Part shown: positions 7,627 to 16,671 of the stretch, in pieces
Numbering within the stretch: the first letter of the stretch is position 1
Layout: every line of letters starts with the position of its first letter
Assembly (NCBI RefSeq): GCF_014287355.1
Contig: NZ_JACOPE010000001.1
Location: forward strand, 2,418,001-2,482,000
DNA from: Ruminococcus hominis
GTDB lineage: Bacteria; Bacillota; Clostridia; Lachnospirales; Lachnospiraceae
DNA length: 64,000 nt
Direction of reading: 5' to 3'
Notes under the pieces: model-generated
The model's database searches: none
Told to the model about the DNA's origin: nothing
Seen by the model: only the letters and a program-made list of their open reading frames with translations
Translations under genes and position numbers: made by a program

Positions 7627-8358
7627 ATGCGTGATTTCGGGGAAATATTAGCAGAAAATAGAAAAAAGAAAGGATACTCTCAATCAGATCTGGTAGACCT
7701 GCTTTCTCAGGAAGGTATTCAGGTCACTACAAAAGCAATCTCCAAATGGGAGACCAATGCACGAGAACCAGCTTTACATGTTTTCCTGACACTTTGCCAG
7801 TTACTTGATATCGAAGATATATATGAATCCTTCTTTGGAGAAAACCCATATAACATTATGAGTGGATTGAATGAAGAAGGCAGAAATAAATTGATTGAAT
7901 TTGCTGATATTTTGAAAGCTTCTAAAAAGTTTTCTCCACTGTCTGCAAAAATTATCCCATTCCATCATCCTGTAGAAATTACCTGGGAACCAGTTTCTGC
8001 TGGTACTGGAAATTACCTGGAGGATTCTGTAAAAGAAACCTATGATGTAGGACACCTTGCTCCTGAGCAGACTGACTTTGGTGTACGGATTTCCGGTGAC
8101 AGTATGGAGCCACTTTATCATACAGACGATGTTGCATGGATTCAGAAAAAAGATTCTCTTGCTAATGGTGAAATTGGAATCTTCTATCTCAACGGCAATA
8201 CTTACATCAAGGAATTACACGATGAGCCAGATGGTGTTTATCTGATTTCTTTAAATCAAAAATATCGTCCTATCCAGGTTTTGGAATCTGACTCTTTTAA
8301 GATTTTTGGAAAAGTAATCGGGAAATGCAAAGGTGCAGAAATTCCGGGATTTCATTAG
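7627..8358 (+). CDS. XRE-S24 self-cleaving LexA/CI-type repressor
   Basis: N-terminal XRE helix-turn-helix (residues about 5-65, RKKKGYSQSDLVDLLSQEG) joined to an S24 peptidase domain. The visible catalytic set is the Ala125-Gly126 cleavage site (VSAGTG), Ser159 in GDSMEP and Lys195 in NTYIKEL. RecA-stimulated autocleavage would lift repression after DNA damage. It is divergent from the Y-family polymerase with two matching operators in between, and an XRE gene follows 56 nt downstream. 243 residues, the usual size for this family. Confidence 0.93.
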   Translation: MRDFGEILAENRKKKGYSQSDLVDLLSQEGIQVTTKAISKWETNAREPALHVFLTLCQLLDIEDIYESFFGENPYNIMSGLNEEGRNKLIEFADILKASKKFSPLSAKIIPFHHPVEITWEPVSAGTGNYLEDSVKETYDVGHLAPEQTDFGVRISGDSMEPLYHTDDVAWIQKKDSLANGEIGIFYLNGNTYIKELHDEPDGVYLISLNQKYRPIQVLESDSFKIFGKVIGKCKGAEIPGFH

Positions 8359-8414
8359 ACTTCAACAGCAGGTTCATGATCCTGCTGATAACAATAAGCA
8401 AAGGAAGTGATTGA

Positions 8415-8615
8415 ATGGCAATCAATAATACACTAAAAGATATTCGTGAAGAACGGAATCTCATTCAAGCAGATTTGGCTGAAGCCATAGGTTCCTGCAG
8501 CCAGACTATAGGCCGCATCGAACGTGGAGAACGTAATCCCTCTCTTGAGATTGCAATCCGGCTGGCACATTACCTGAAAGTGCCTGTAGAAGATATTTTT
8601 CAGGTTGAAGACTGA
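8415..8615 (+). CDS. Small XRE-family regulator, 66 aa
   Basis: Compact Cro-like protein: LKDIREERNLIQADLAEAIG, then SCSQTIGRIERGERNPSLEI, then LAHYLKVPVEDIFQVED, a standard YgzD/Cro type of about 66 residues. Good ribosome site (AAGGAAGTG). Probably cotranscribed with the S24 repressor and ended by the terminator at 8629-8663. Target unknown. Confidence 0.9.
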   Translation: MAINNTLKDIREERNLIQADLAEAIGSCSQTIGRIERGERNPSLEIAIRLAHYLKVPVEDIFQVED

Positions 8616-8628
8616 AACACAGCTGCCA

Positions 8629-8663
8629 GAAAACCGAGGAGTAAAATCCCCGGTTTTCCTTTT
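8629..8663 (+). terminator. Intrinsic terminator
   Basis: AAAACCGAGG and CCCCGGTTTT pair around a short loop, followed by CCTTTT. It lies 13 nt past the XRE stop and faces the convergent flavodoxin gene. Confidence 0.75.
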
Positions 8664-8672
8664 GCTCAAAAA

Positions 8673-9107
8673 TCAGTGTAATCCTTTTACGAAATCCGCT
8701 GCGTTTTTCATATCTTCTTCATTCGGATGGTCTTTAGCAATACCTCCAACCAGTTTAAATGGTCCGAATGTGTCATACCCTTTACAACCAAATTTTCCAA
8801 CCACACTGGCATGTCTTTTATCCAAAATCTGCTCTATGGTTTTATAATTCGCACTCCCGCCATAAGTACAGATCAGAAATATCTTTTTGTCGTCCGGTAG
8901 ATTCTTCTCTGCAAATTCCAATATCGACTGATGAAACTTTGAAAAATAGATTCCTGATGCAAACCCAATCATATCATAACTGCTCAGGTCTGCATCTGGC
9001 TGTTTCACAGCATCAATCAAATCCACCTGACATTCTTCTGCGATCCTCTTTACTAATTTTTCTGTATTTCCATGATGCACAGATGCGTATACTATCGCTG
9101 TTCTCAT
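8673..9107 (-). CDS. Flavodoxin-family protein
   Basis: FMN-binding flavodoxin fold of about 144 residues. The N-terminal phosphate loop YASVHHGNTEKLV, the FASGIYFSKFH strand-loop and the TYGGS loop are all visible. Likely a cytoplasmic electron carrier or FMN-dependent reductase. Overlaps by 4 nt the upstream MmcQ/YjbR-like gene, so the two are coupled. No specific partner can be named. Confidence 0.88.
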   Translation of the reverse strand: MRTAIVYASVHHGNTEKLVKRIAEECQVDLIDAVKQPDADLSSYDMIGFASGIYFSKFHQSILEFAEKNLPDDKKIFLICTYGGSANYKTIEQILDKRHASVVGKFGCKGYDTFGPFKLVGGIAKDHPNEEDMKNAADFVKGLH

Positions 9108-9478
9108 TTTTCTTCCTTTCCGTCTGCTCCGTCAATCAGGTCATAGCTCATATCCAAAAAGTCCAATATCTTCGCTTCACTGACTGAACCATCCAGTAAA
9201 ATCGTGATCCAGTGCTGTTTATCCATATGGTATCCTGGTAAAAATCCATAAGTCTGAATAATCATGCTGGTCATTTCTGGATTGCACTTTACATCCATAA
9301 TGTCAACCAGATCATTTCCCTCTAATCCCAGTTTCGATTTTTCAACCGTCATGATCACTGCATACCATTTTCCATTTTTATGTCGAAGTACTGCACTGTC
9401 CGATAGTTTACTCCATAAATATTCCGGCATTGTGCCATACTGTTTCTGCACATATTCAAAAATTTCTTCTTTCTTCAC
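9104..9478 (-). CDS. MmcQ/YjbR-family protein
   Basis: Begins MKKEEIFEYVQKQYGT and carries the family features: PEYLWSKLSDSAVLRHKNGKW early, LVDIMDVKCNP in the middle, and GYHMDKQHWITILLDGSV near the end, the last being the characteristic HW-hydrophobic strand. 124 residues, normal for the family. Biochemical role of the family is poorly known; some members bind DNA. Coupled to the downstream flavodoxin gene. Confidence 0.85.
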   Translation of the reverse strand: MKKEEIFEYVQKQYGTMPEYLWSKLSDSAVLRHKNGKWYAVIMTVEKSKLGLEGNDLVDIMDVKCNPEMTSMIIQTYGFLPGYHMDKQHWITILLDGSVSEAKILDFLDMSYDLIDGADGKEEK

Positions 9479-9599
9479 AATCTATTCAACTCCTGATTTT
9501 TCTGATATCCTGCCCATAATCATACCACATTTTCGTATCCCATACTACCTGCCAAATTCTTTTGCATTTTTCCGGTTCTCCTGACTTTAACTAATAGAG

Positions 9600-9720
9600 G
9601 GGTAAAACAGCAAGGACAGGAAGTGAGGATACACTTCCGGGAAATCCCAATTTAGGGAACCCTGCCCTAAATTGAAAAAAACGCTGAAAGCAACGATACT
9701 ACTGCCCTCTCAGAAAGGAG
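9600..9720 (+). other. Candidate origin of transfer (oriT)
   Basis: Two inverted repeats sit directly upstream of the mobilization genes: GGAAGTG/CACTTCC (9619-9638) and a perfect 10-bp pair CAATTTAGGG/CCCTAAATTG (9648-9674). Repeats of this form beside a mobC-relaxase pair are the usual oriT layout. The nick site cannot be assigned from sequence alone. Confidence 0.55.
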
Positions 9721-9729
9721 AACCCGCCA

Positions 9730-10053
9730 ATGGCTGAAAGAAAGAGAAACAAAGAAATCCATTTCTATGTCACCGAAGAAGAACGAAAGCTAATCCGCAG
9801 GAAGATGATAGAATCAAAGACAAAAAACATGGGAGCTTATCTGCGCAAAATGGCAATCGACGGTTACATCGTCAACACAGATACCACTCCACTTAAGAAA
9901 CAGTATGAGGAAATGCACAAGATTGGTGTAAATATCAACCAGATTGCAAAAAAGGTAAATACCACCGGAGATCTATATCCAGAAGAAATGCAAGAATTGA
10001 AAGAGATGGTGAAAGAATTATGGCGTATCTTAAGATCTTCCCCATTAAAGTAA
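9730..10053 (+). CDS. MobC-like relaxosome accessory protein
   Basis: 107 residues with an N-terminal ribbon-helix-helix-like start (KRNKEIHFYVTEEERKLIRR) and the MobC signature IGVNINQIAKKVNTTGD in the C-terminal half. It would bind oriT and help the relaxase open the DNA. Excellent ribosome site (AAAGGAG). Its 3' end overlaps the relaxase start by 34 nt, so the two are coupled. Confidence 0.9.
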   Translation: MAERKRNKEIHFYVTEEERKLIRRKMIESKTKNMGAYLRKMAIDGYIVNTDTTPLKKQYEEMHKIGVNINQIAKKVNTTGDLYPEEMQELKEMVKELWRILRSSPLK

Positions 10054-11399
10054 CAGACAAGAAAGCTCTGGACTACATCACGAATCCAGATAAAACAGAT
10101 GAAAAACTGTTAGTTTCCAGTTTTGGCTGTTCCCCGGAAACTGCGGATTTGGAATTTGCTCTCACCAGAGAAGCAGCAAAAAAGAACGTAATGGACAAAG
10201 GCGATAACCTGGCATTTCATCTGATCCAGTCATTTAAACCTGGAGAAGTTAATGCCGAAACTGCCCATCGCTTAGGTCAACAATTTGCTGACGAAGTGCT
10301 GAAAGGAAAATATGAGTACGTGATCAGCACACACGTTGACAAAAATCATATTCACAATCATATCATCTTCAACGCTGCAAGCTTTGTTGATCATCACAAG
10401 TATGTTTCCAATAAGCGGAGCTACCACAAACTCTGCAGAATCAGTAATCGTATCTGCCATGAAAATGGACTTGTCACCAGTATGCCAACCGGAGAAAAAG
10501 GTAAAAGCTATAAAGAGAACATGGAATACCATCGTGGCACCAGCTGGAAAGCCAAACTGCGTGTCGCAGTTGATAAAGCAATCTGGACTTCCATCAACTA
10601 TGAGGAATTCCTACAAAAGATGCAGTTAGCAGGATATGAAGTTCGACAGGGAAAACATTTATCCTTCCGTGCACCGGAGCAGAAAAACTTTACTTATATA
10701 AAATCTCTTGGAAACTATTATTCAGAAGAAAATGTCCGCATCCGTCTGGCTAAAAATCGTAACAAAGTAAAAACTCCAAGGCATCTGTCCAGAGAAGCTC
10801 GCCTGTATATCAATATTTCCACCTATGTAACAACAGGCAATCGTGAAGGATTTGAACGATGGGCAAAACTCAATAACCTGAAAGAAGCGGCTCGTACCTT
10901 CAACTATCTTTCTGAAAATAACCTGCTGAATTATGAAGATTTCCAGCAGCATGTTTCTGACATTGAAGCTTCTGTTAAAGCTGCCGATCAGAAGATAGTG
11001 GAAATCAGCAATGAACTGACTACACAGAAAGTCATCCAGAAACACTGTGATTCTTACCGTCTCTGCCGTAAAGTGATTGAAGATTGCAAATTTTCTAAAA
11101 ATCCAAAAGCATACCGGACCAAGCATCAGACAGAATACCAGCTCCACGATTCACTAAAAAAAGAGCTTCAGGATCTCGGTGTCACCAAAATCCCAAGCTC
11201 TAATAAAATCCAGAAGCGGATTGAAAATCTTGAATCTGAACAGGATGCTACTGTCCGGGAAAAACAGGAATTGCAGAAAAAGCAGAAAACCCTAGAGATC
11301 ATTCAGCAAAATTTCACTGCACTGCTCGATGCTCCTGAGATCAGTTCTGACTTACTTCAGGCAAAACGGGAATCTGTTTCTGTCACAAGAGATAAATGA
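10020..11399 (+). CDS. Relaxase (MobP/Pfam Relaxase type)
   Basis: Nicks oriT and leads the DNA strand in mobilization. The N-terminal 300 residues contain the three-His metal motif HVDKNHIHNHIIFN and upstream FHLIQSFKPGEV, typical of MobP-type relaxases. The C-terminal 150 residues are a charged coiled coil. 459 residues, with no transfer ATPase nearby, so the unit is mobilizable rather than self-transmissible. Candidate oriT lies at 9600-9720. Confidence 0.93.
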   Translation: MAYLKIFPIKVTDKKALDYITNPDKTDEKLLVSSFGCSPETADLEFALTREAAKKNVMDKGDNLAFHLIQSFKPGEVNAETAHRLGQQFADEVLKGKYEYVISTHVDKNHIHNHIIFNAASFVDHHKYVSNKRSYHKLCRISNRICHENGLVTSMPTGEKGKSYKENMEYHRGTSWKAKLRVAVDKAIWTSINYEEFLQKMQLAGYEVRQGKHLSFRAPEQKNFTYIKSLGNYYSEENVRIRLAKNRNKVKTPRHLSREARLYINISTYVTTGNREGFERWAKLNNLKEAARTFNYLSENNLLNYEDFQQHVSDIEASVKAADQKIVEISNELTTQKVIQKHCDSYRLCRKVIEDCKFSKNPKAYRTKHQTEYQLHDSLKKELQDLGVTKIPSSNKIQKRIENLESEQDATVREKQELQKKQKTLEIIQQNFTALLDAPEISSDLLQAKRESVSVTRDK

Positions 11400-11424
11400 A
11401 ATTGCACTGACAACCCAATTATTC

Positions 11425-11625
11425 TCTTCCACATCATCCCAAGGTTTCAGCCCCATTTCCTCCCAGGTGACACCATACGGTGCACCTCAGGAGGTATAAC
11501 CGGCAATAACGAAAAATCTGTCATCTTTCAAGATTTCTTCTTTAGCCAGATTATCTCTTGTTTCTTTTTTCTGTTTTGCTCGCCTCTGCTGCTTCTTTTG
11601 TTTCGCAATCCTTCTTTCTTTAATA
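11425..11625 (-). pseudogene. Remnant of a small basic protein (IAGYTS...GVTWEEMG type)
   Basis: In the minus-strand frame shifted relative to the DtxR fragment one reads a long basic stretch (RIAKQKKQQRRAKQKKET), then DDRFFVIAGYTS, an in-frame TGA, and GAPYGVTWEEMGLKPWDDVE. A GGA to TGA change would explain the stop. No start codon of its own is evident. The ending looks like that of a small conserved Clostridia protein, which I recognise only loosely. It abuts both the relaxase 3' end and the DtxR fragment, marking a recombination junction. Confidence 0.55.
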
Positions 11626-11761
11626 CGCCTACTGCGTGACTGATACTGGGTTTGCTAAATCCCATGTGCCGGGCAAGGTCAATAGAACGCAACATACCAC
11701 TTTTCTTTTGTAATACAAGTATAGCTTCCAAATAATCTTCTCCGGATACATGAAGTTTCAT
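11528..11761 (-). pseudogene. Truncated DtxR/MntR-type metalloregulator
   Basis: The first 51 residues (MKLHVSGEDYLEAILVLQKK, SIDLARHMGFSKPSISHAVG) are the winged-helix start of a DtxR/MntR regulator. The homology stops at VLKKEG (about 11609) and the frame then runs through unrelated basic sequence. The metal-binding and dimerisation domain, more than half of a normal protein, is gone, so it cannot be a working metal sensor. It follows the ABC transporter genes by 12 nt with a good AAGGAGG site, so it was once the last gene of the uptake operon. Confidence 0.82.
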
Positions 11762-11772
11762 AATCGCCTCCT

Positions 11773-13506
11773 TTACTGAACCAATTTCCAGCCCGTTGTT
11801 TTATGACGAATATTGATAAAATCCGCATAAATACCAGATTGCATTTTCAATTGTTCGTGCGTTCCACGCTGTGTAATTTTTCCATCTGCAATTACTACAA
11901 TCTGATCCGCATTTTTGACTGTTTTCAAGCGATGGGCAATCGTAATAACCGTTTTACTTTCTGTCAAACTTTCAATGGCTGCCTGTAAATCGGATTCATT
12001 TTCAGGATCAACACTGGAAGTTGCCTCATCCAAAATAACGATAGGTGCGTCTTTCAAAATCGCTCTGGCAATGGAAATACGCTGTTTTTCACCACCAGAA
12101 AGAGTTGCACCACTTTCACCAATCACAGTATCATAACCTTTGGGCAGTGCCATGATAAAATCATGGCAACAAGCTTTCTTAGCAACCCGGACAACCTCAT
12201 CGTGACTGGCATCCGGCTTTCCAAAACGGATATTATTTTCAATCGTATCAGCAAATAAATAAACATTCTGAAAGACAATGCTGAAATTAGAAAGCAATTT
12301 ATCTAACGTATAATCTCGTATATCCGTACCGCCTAAAGTAATACTTCCAGACTGTACATCCCAAAATCGTGCAATTAAACTACACAATGTTGTTTTTCCA
12401 CTTCCTGATGGTCCGACTATTGCTAGCGTTGTTCTGCTTGGAACGGAAAGATTAATACATCGGAAAATTTGATGTTCACCATATGAGAAGCTAACATCCT
12501 TTAATTCAATATCCATATTTGGAGGCGTTATATTTTGTCCCGACAAATCCATAATCGGCGTTTCATCAATCTCATTTATTTTATCAATCGAGCTTTCAAT
12601 GAGACGAAGCGCAAATGATTTACCGCCCGCTTTTTCTAATTCACTAAAAATCAAAAATGAAGCCACACACATCAATAGGCAATACACAAGTGTCATACTG
12701 CCTTGCAAATAAAACAAAATAGAACAGAACATAATAGATACACTTATTAATCTTAACACAAACTGTTGTGCAGCACCATAAGGAATAAAAACAGTTTCCA
12801 GTTTTGTATTACGAACCCTGCTTTCTTCTATGGCCTGTTTCATTTTTTGATTGGAGTTACCACCAAGATTAAATGATTTTACAATATTCATTCCTTGTAT
12901 GTACTCTAATGTAGCACCAACCAAATCTTCCTGTGCACGTTGCCTTTCCAGCGATATTTTCTGTGATTTTTTCTGCATCATTGAATTGCATACTAAAAAT
13001 AGAAGAATTCCCAAGCAACATAAAGAACCTATGCGCCAGTCAAAGAAAAACATCACGATAGTAATAACAACTACATGAACAAATCCGTGAACAACTGTAA
13101 TTAAAACAGACGGTGCGTTATTTTCCACATCTCCAATTGTTGTAGTAACAGCCGAAGTCAGCTTTCCAAGACTATGATCGTTAAAATACCCCATCGGCAT
13201 ATATTTCATGCGATCACCCACATGAATCCGCTTTTCCGCACACATATAATAACCAACCTTCGTTTGCGAAAAATCAGAAATATAACTGCAATAAATTTTC
13301 CCCAATATGCCGATAATCAGAAGTAATAACGTAAATACTATTATTTGCAATGTCATTCCTTCCGTTAAACCAATTAAAATCAAAAAAAGCGCAGCAATCT
13401 GAAACATATCAAAAATGGAGTGCAACAGACTGAAAGCAACAGATTTCTTTAATACTCCCTGCCAATTTCCTGCAAAGTCATATATTTTTCTCAATGCGGT
13501 AAGCAT
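11773..13506 (-). CDS. ABC transporter half-protein (membrane plus ATPase), YbtQ/IrtB-like
   Basis: 577 residues: six hydrophobic segments in the N-terminal 300, then an ATPase with GPSGSGKTT (Walker A), LSGGEKQR (signature), VILDEATSSVDPE (Walker B) and AHRLKT (H-loop). Exporter-type fold. Its start overlaps the 608-aa partner gene by 16 nt, so the two form a heterodimer. In yersiniabactin and mycobactin systems such pairs (YbtPQ, IrtAB) import ferric siderophore, which fits the siderophore-type NRPS locus nearby. Export of a peptide or other compound remains possible. Confidence 0.88.
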   Translation of the reverse strand: MLTALRKIYDFAGNWQGVLKKSVAFSLLHSIFDMFQIAALFLILIGLTEGMTLQIIVFTLLLLIIGILGKIYCSYISDFSQTKVGYYMCAEKRIHVGDRMKYMPMGYFNDHSLGKLTSAVTTTIGDVENNAPSVLITVVHGFVHVVVITIVMFFFDWRIGSLCCLGILLFLVCNSMMQKKSQKISLERQRAQEDLVGATLEYIQGMNIVKSFNLGGNSNQKMKQAIEESRVRNTKLETVFIPYGAAQQFVLRLISVSIMFCSILFYLQGSMTLVYCLLMCVASFLIFSELEKAGGKSFALRLIESSIDKINEIDETPIMDLSGQNITPPNMDIELKDVSFSYGEHQIFRCINLSVPSRTTLAIVGPSGSGKTTLCSLIARFWDVQSGSITLGGTDIRDYTLDKLLSNFSIVFQNVYLFADTIENNIRFGKPDASHDEVVRVAKKACCHDFIMALPKGYDTVIGESGATLSGGEKQRISIARAILKDAPIVILDEATSSVDPENESDLQAAIESLTESKTVITIAHRLKTVKNADQIVVIADGKITQRGTHEQLKMQSGIYADFINIRHKTTGWKLVQ

Positions 13507-15257
13507 CTGTCTGCACCTCCTTCATCACGGCTACCAATATGAGCCATCCACATTTGTTTATATAGTGGGCAAACCTCAAGCAACTCCTCATGTGTTCCAG
13601 TCGCTTCTATCCGACCGTCATTTACCACAACAAGCTGGTCTGCCCCTGTTACAGTGTAAAGACGATGTGCAACCATAATCAACATTTTCCCTCGAACCAA
13701 ATTTGAAATTGCATCCTGCACTAAACTCTCATTTTCAGGGTCAAGGTAAGCGGTCGCTTCGTCAAAAATTACAATCGGTGCATTCTTGAGCATTGCCCGC
13801 GCAATCGCTACTCGTTGCCGTTCTCCGCCTGACAAATGTCCTCCTGCACTGCCAACAACTGTTTCATAGCCATGCTCCAGCTCTACAATAAAATCGTGAC
13901 AACCGCATTTTTTGGCTGCTTCCTCTACTTCATCATCTGTTGCCGTAAGACGACCCATTCGGATATTTTCACGCACACTCACATCAAATAAGTAATTATC
14001 CTGTGAAACATAAGATACATACGATGTGAGTTGTGAAAGCGGCATTTGCCGAATGTCCTTGCCACCCAACGTGATTTTGCCTGATGTCACTTCCCAAAAA
14101 CCAGTAATAAGTTTCGTAATGGTGGATTTTCCGGAACCTGACGGTCCCACAATCGCAGTCATAGTGTTAGGGCGAAATATAAGATTAACATGACTCAAAA
14201 CAGGCTCTTCCACATTTTCATCATAGGAAAAAGAAACATCCTGAAATTTTATCGTTAAATCCTGTATGTCGGTCTGTATAGAAGGGCGCTTCATTTCGGG
14301 AGCCGACAGCAAACTACATACAGCGCCTATTATCGTTCCTAGCTGCGCTACACTATCCGTAAATTTGATTGCCGCTAAAATTGGCCCAACAATTCCAAGT
14401 GATAAAATCATCACGGTTAAAAAAACAGGAGCAGAAAGGATTCCTGCTTTGTAAAGGATTCCTCCGACCGGTAAAATAGCAATCCACACACTTGGCCAGA
14501 TGGTATTGCTCATCGACATAAAAAGCTGTGTGTCCTTCATCCAGCCAACCGCATAATCGGCGTTATCTTTCACAGAATCAGAGTATCTTTCATAAGAATT
14601 TGCAGATTGATTAAATGCTTTTATTACCTCAATCCCATTCACATACTCAACGACTGTTGTATTCATTTTCTTAACTCGTTTTATAAGCCCAGAAAACCGT
14701 TCCTCATAATTTTTTGCCATTCCCATATAACAGAAAAATCCTATGGGCAACGTAACTAGTGATAAAAGAGCCATACGCCAGTCTAGAACAAAAAGATAAA
14801 CAAGCATACATACTGGCACAAACAAATTAGATGTCATTTCAGGAACTAAATGCGCAAGAATCGGCTCCATACTTTCCACCCTATCCACAATCGTGTCTTT
14901 AAAACTACCCGATGATTGATCCAAGATATAGCCCATCGGAACCCGTGACAGCTTATCTATAATCTGCATTCGAATCTCTTTCAATGTATAAAATGTTGCC
15001 GTATGTGATACAGCAGTTGAAAGATTCGCAAAAATAATTTTCAAAGAAAATCCGAGCAACACCATCATGCACCAAAAGGCATAAATAGACATCTCCCTTA
15101 TACCTTCCAGCAGATAAAGCATAATTCTGGCAATTGCAAAATACGGAATCATACCAGAAGCAACGCCCAAAATAGCAAGCAGAATTGACAGCACAAACTG
15201 ATTTTTATGCGCACGCATAAAACCTAATAACTGTTTTGCAATTTCTGATTTATTCAT
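13491..15257 (-). CDS. ABC transporter half-protein (membrane plus ATPase), YbtP/IrtA-like
   Basis: About 588 residues from the ATG at 15257 (GGGAGGTAAGG upstream; a longer frame has no support). Six membrane segments and an ATPase with GPSGSGKST, LSGGERQR, VIFDEATAYLDPE and VAHRLYT. Partner of the 577-aa half-transporter downstream. Overlaps the end of the EcfA gene by 8 nt, so it belongs to one operon with the ECF genes. Role in siderophore uptake is inferred from family and context. Confidence 0.88.
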   Translation of the reverse strand: MNKSEIAKQLLGFMRAHKNQFVLSILLAILGVASGMIPYFAIARIMLYLLEGIREMSIYAFWCMMVLLGFSLKIIFANLSTAVSHTATFYTLKEIRMQIIDKLSRVPMGYILDQSSGSFKDTIVDRVESMEPILAHLVPEMTSNLFVPVCMLVYLFVLDWRMALLSLVTLPIGFFCYMGMAKNYEERFSGLIKRVKKMNTTVVEYVNGIEVIKAFNQSANSYERYSDSVKDNADYAVGWMKDTQLFMSMSNTIWPSVWIAILPVGGILYKAGILSAPVFLTVMILSLGIVGPILAAIKFTDSVAQLGTIIGAVCSLLSAPEMKRPSIQTDIQDLTIKFQDVSFSYDENVEEPVLSHVNLIFRPNTMTAIVGPSGSGKSTITKLITGFWEVTSGKITLGGKDIRQMPLSQLTSYVSYVSQDNYLFDVSVRENIRMGRLTATDDEVEEAAKKCGCHDFIVELEHGYETVVGSAGGHLSGGERQRVAIARAMLKNAPIVIFDEATAYLDPENESLVQDAISNLVRGKMLIMVAHRLYTVTGADQLVVVNDGRIEATGTHEELLEVCPLYKQMWMAHIGSRDEGGADRCLPH

Positions 15258-16671
15258 TTTCCTTACCTCCCATGTAGAATCTGTTGTCACAAGCCATATC
15301 ACACAGTAAATCATCATGAGTTATAATGATAATGGTTTTTCCTTTCTGGGCAAGGAATGTTACCCATTTTGAGAGACTTAGTACACCTTCTCCATCCATT
15401 CCACTTGTAGGTTCATCTAAGATAATTATATCGGCATCCGAGCAATATGCGGCAGCTATTGTTACTCTCTGTTTTTCGCCACCAGACAAAGACGCTGGAT
15501 GCCGATCCTTTAATGCGGTCAGATGAAAGGCATCCAACGCATCATAGGCACGATTTCTCAAATCCTCTGTTACCTTTTTACCTAATACCAGCTCATTCCC
15601 GACACTATCCGCATAAATCTGATAATCCGCGTCCTGCATAACAAGATAACTGGATGCACGACGCTCTGCGCAAGATAATACCTGATTTTCTCTTTTTATT
15701 GTTCCGACCTTTTGTTTTAACAGTCCACACAAAATTTTGCAAAACGTAGTTTTCCCTATTCCATTTCTGCCAAGAATGGCAGTAACAGTCCCGGCAGGAA
15801 AGCAGCAAGACAAGTCTTCAATTCCCCACACAGCTTTTTTATACCGAAAAGAAATTCCCTCCACAGTCAAATCTTTATCAGCAGATAAAATCTGTCGATG
15901 CGGTCTTTGTACATATTCAGCCAAATCCGGATGTCGGATGCCCCACTCAATCAAATCACTACAAGTAAGCCGTTCAAACTGGGCTTTTGTCCATTTATTT
16001 ACCAATCTGCCGGCATCAATATGCAAATATACATCCGCAATAGATAAAAACTGATGCAGACGATGTTCACTGATAATAATGGTTGTACCATTCTGCTTTA
16101 TCTCTCCCAAAATTTCAAGCAAGATTTTAATTCCGCCCCGATCCAAATTAGAAATTGGCTCATCCAATATCAATACAGGCGGAGCGAATACAGTGGCGGC
16201 AGCAATCGCCACACGTTGCTTCTGCCCACTGGATAATTCATTGACTTTTTTCTCCAACAGGGACTCTATTTCAAGTCTCTTCGCGCACTCCATAACCTGC
16301 GGTAATATTCGTTCGGGAGACAACCCAATGTTTTCAGCAGAAAATGCAATTTCATCAAGTACCTTTCCCATAAAAAACTGGCTTCGAGGGTCTTGAAAGA
16401 CTACTCCCAGTGTTGCAACCCTTTCTTCCGGTGTGAAACTGCTGGGAAAACCATTATTTACTATAACACGGCCTTTTAACTGCCCTTCGTAAAATCCAGG
16501 AACTAACCCGCTAATCAGGTGGAGAATAGTACTTTTTCCAGCTCCAGAACGTCCGCACAGGACAGCGCACTGACCCTTTTCAATTTTAAAAGAAATATCT
16601 TCTACCCCGGTCAGGAGCATTCCCGCATCTTCCCGTCCATAATGAAAGGAAACGCTTTCTAACTCAACCAA
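15250..16671 (-). CDS. ECF transporter ATPase with two ABC domains (EcfA1-A2 fusion type)
   Basis: Two complete ATPase domains in tandem. Domain 1 (residues about 1-230) has CGRSGAGKSTIL, ELSSGQKQRVAIAAA and LILDEPISNLD. Domain 2 (about 260-470) has LGRNGIGKTTF, LSGGEKQRVTIAAAYC and IILDEPTSGMDGEG. It powers the EcfT/S-component complex encoded just upstream. TTG at 16671 after GGGGGTGAG is the likely start. Overlaps the EcfT end by 13 nt. Confidence 0.9.
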   Translation of the reverse strand: MVELESVSFHYGREDAGMLLTGVEDISFKIEKGQCAVLCGRSGAGKSTILHLISGLVPGFYEGQLKGRVIVNNGFPSSFTPEERVATLGVVFQDPRSQFFMGKVLDEIAFSAENIGLSPERILPQVMECAKRLEIESLLEKKVNELSSGQKQRVAIAAATVFAPPVLILDEPISNLDRGGIKILLEILGEIKQNGTTIIISEHRLHQFLSIADVYLHIDAGRLVNKWTKAQFERLTCSDLIEWGIRHPDLAEYVQRPHRQILSADKDLTVEGISFRYKKAVWGIEDLSCCFPAGTVTAILGRNGIGKTTFCKILCGLLKQKVGTIKRENQVLSCAERRASSYLVMQDADYQIYADSVGNELVLGKKVTEDLRNRAYDALDAFHLTALKDRHPASLSGGEKQRVTIAAAYCSDADIIILDEPTSGMDGEGVLSLSKWVTFLAQKGKTIIIITHDDLLCDMACDNRFYMGGKENE

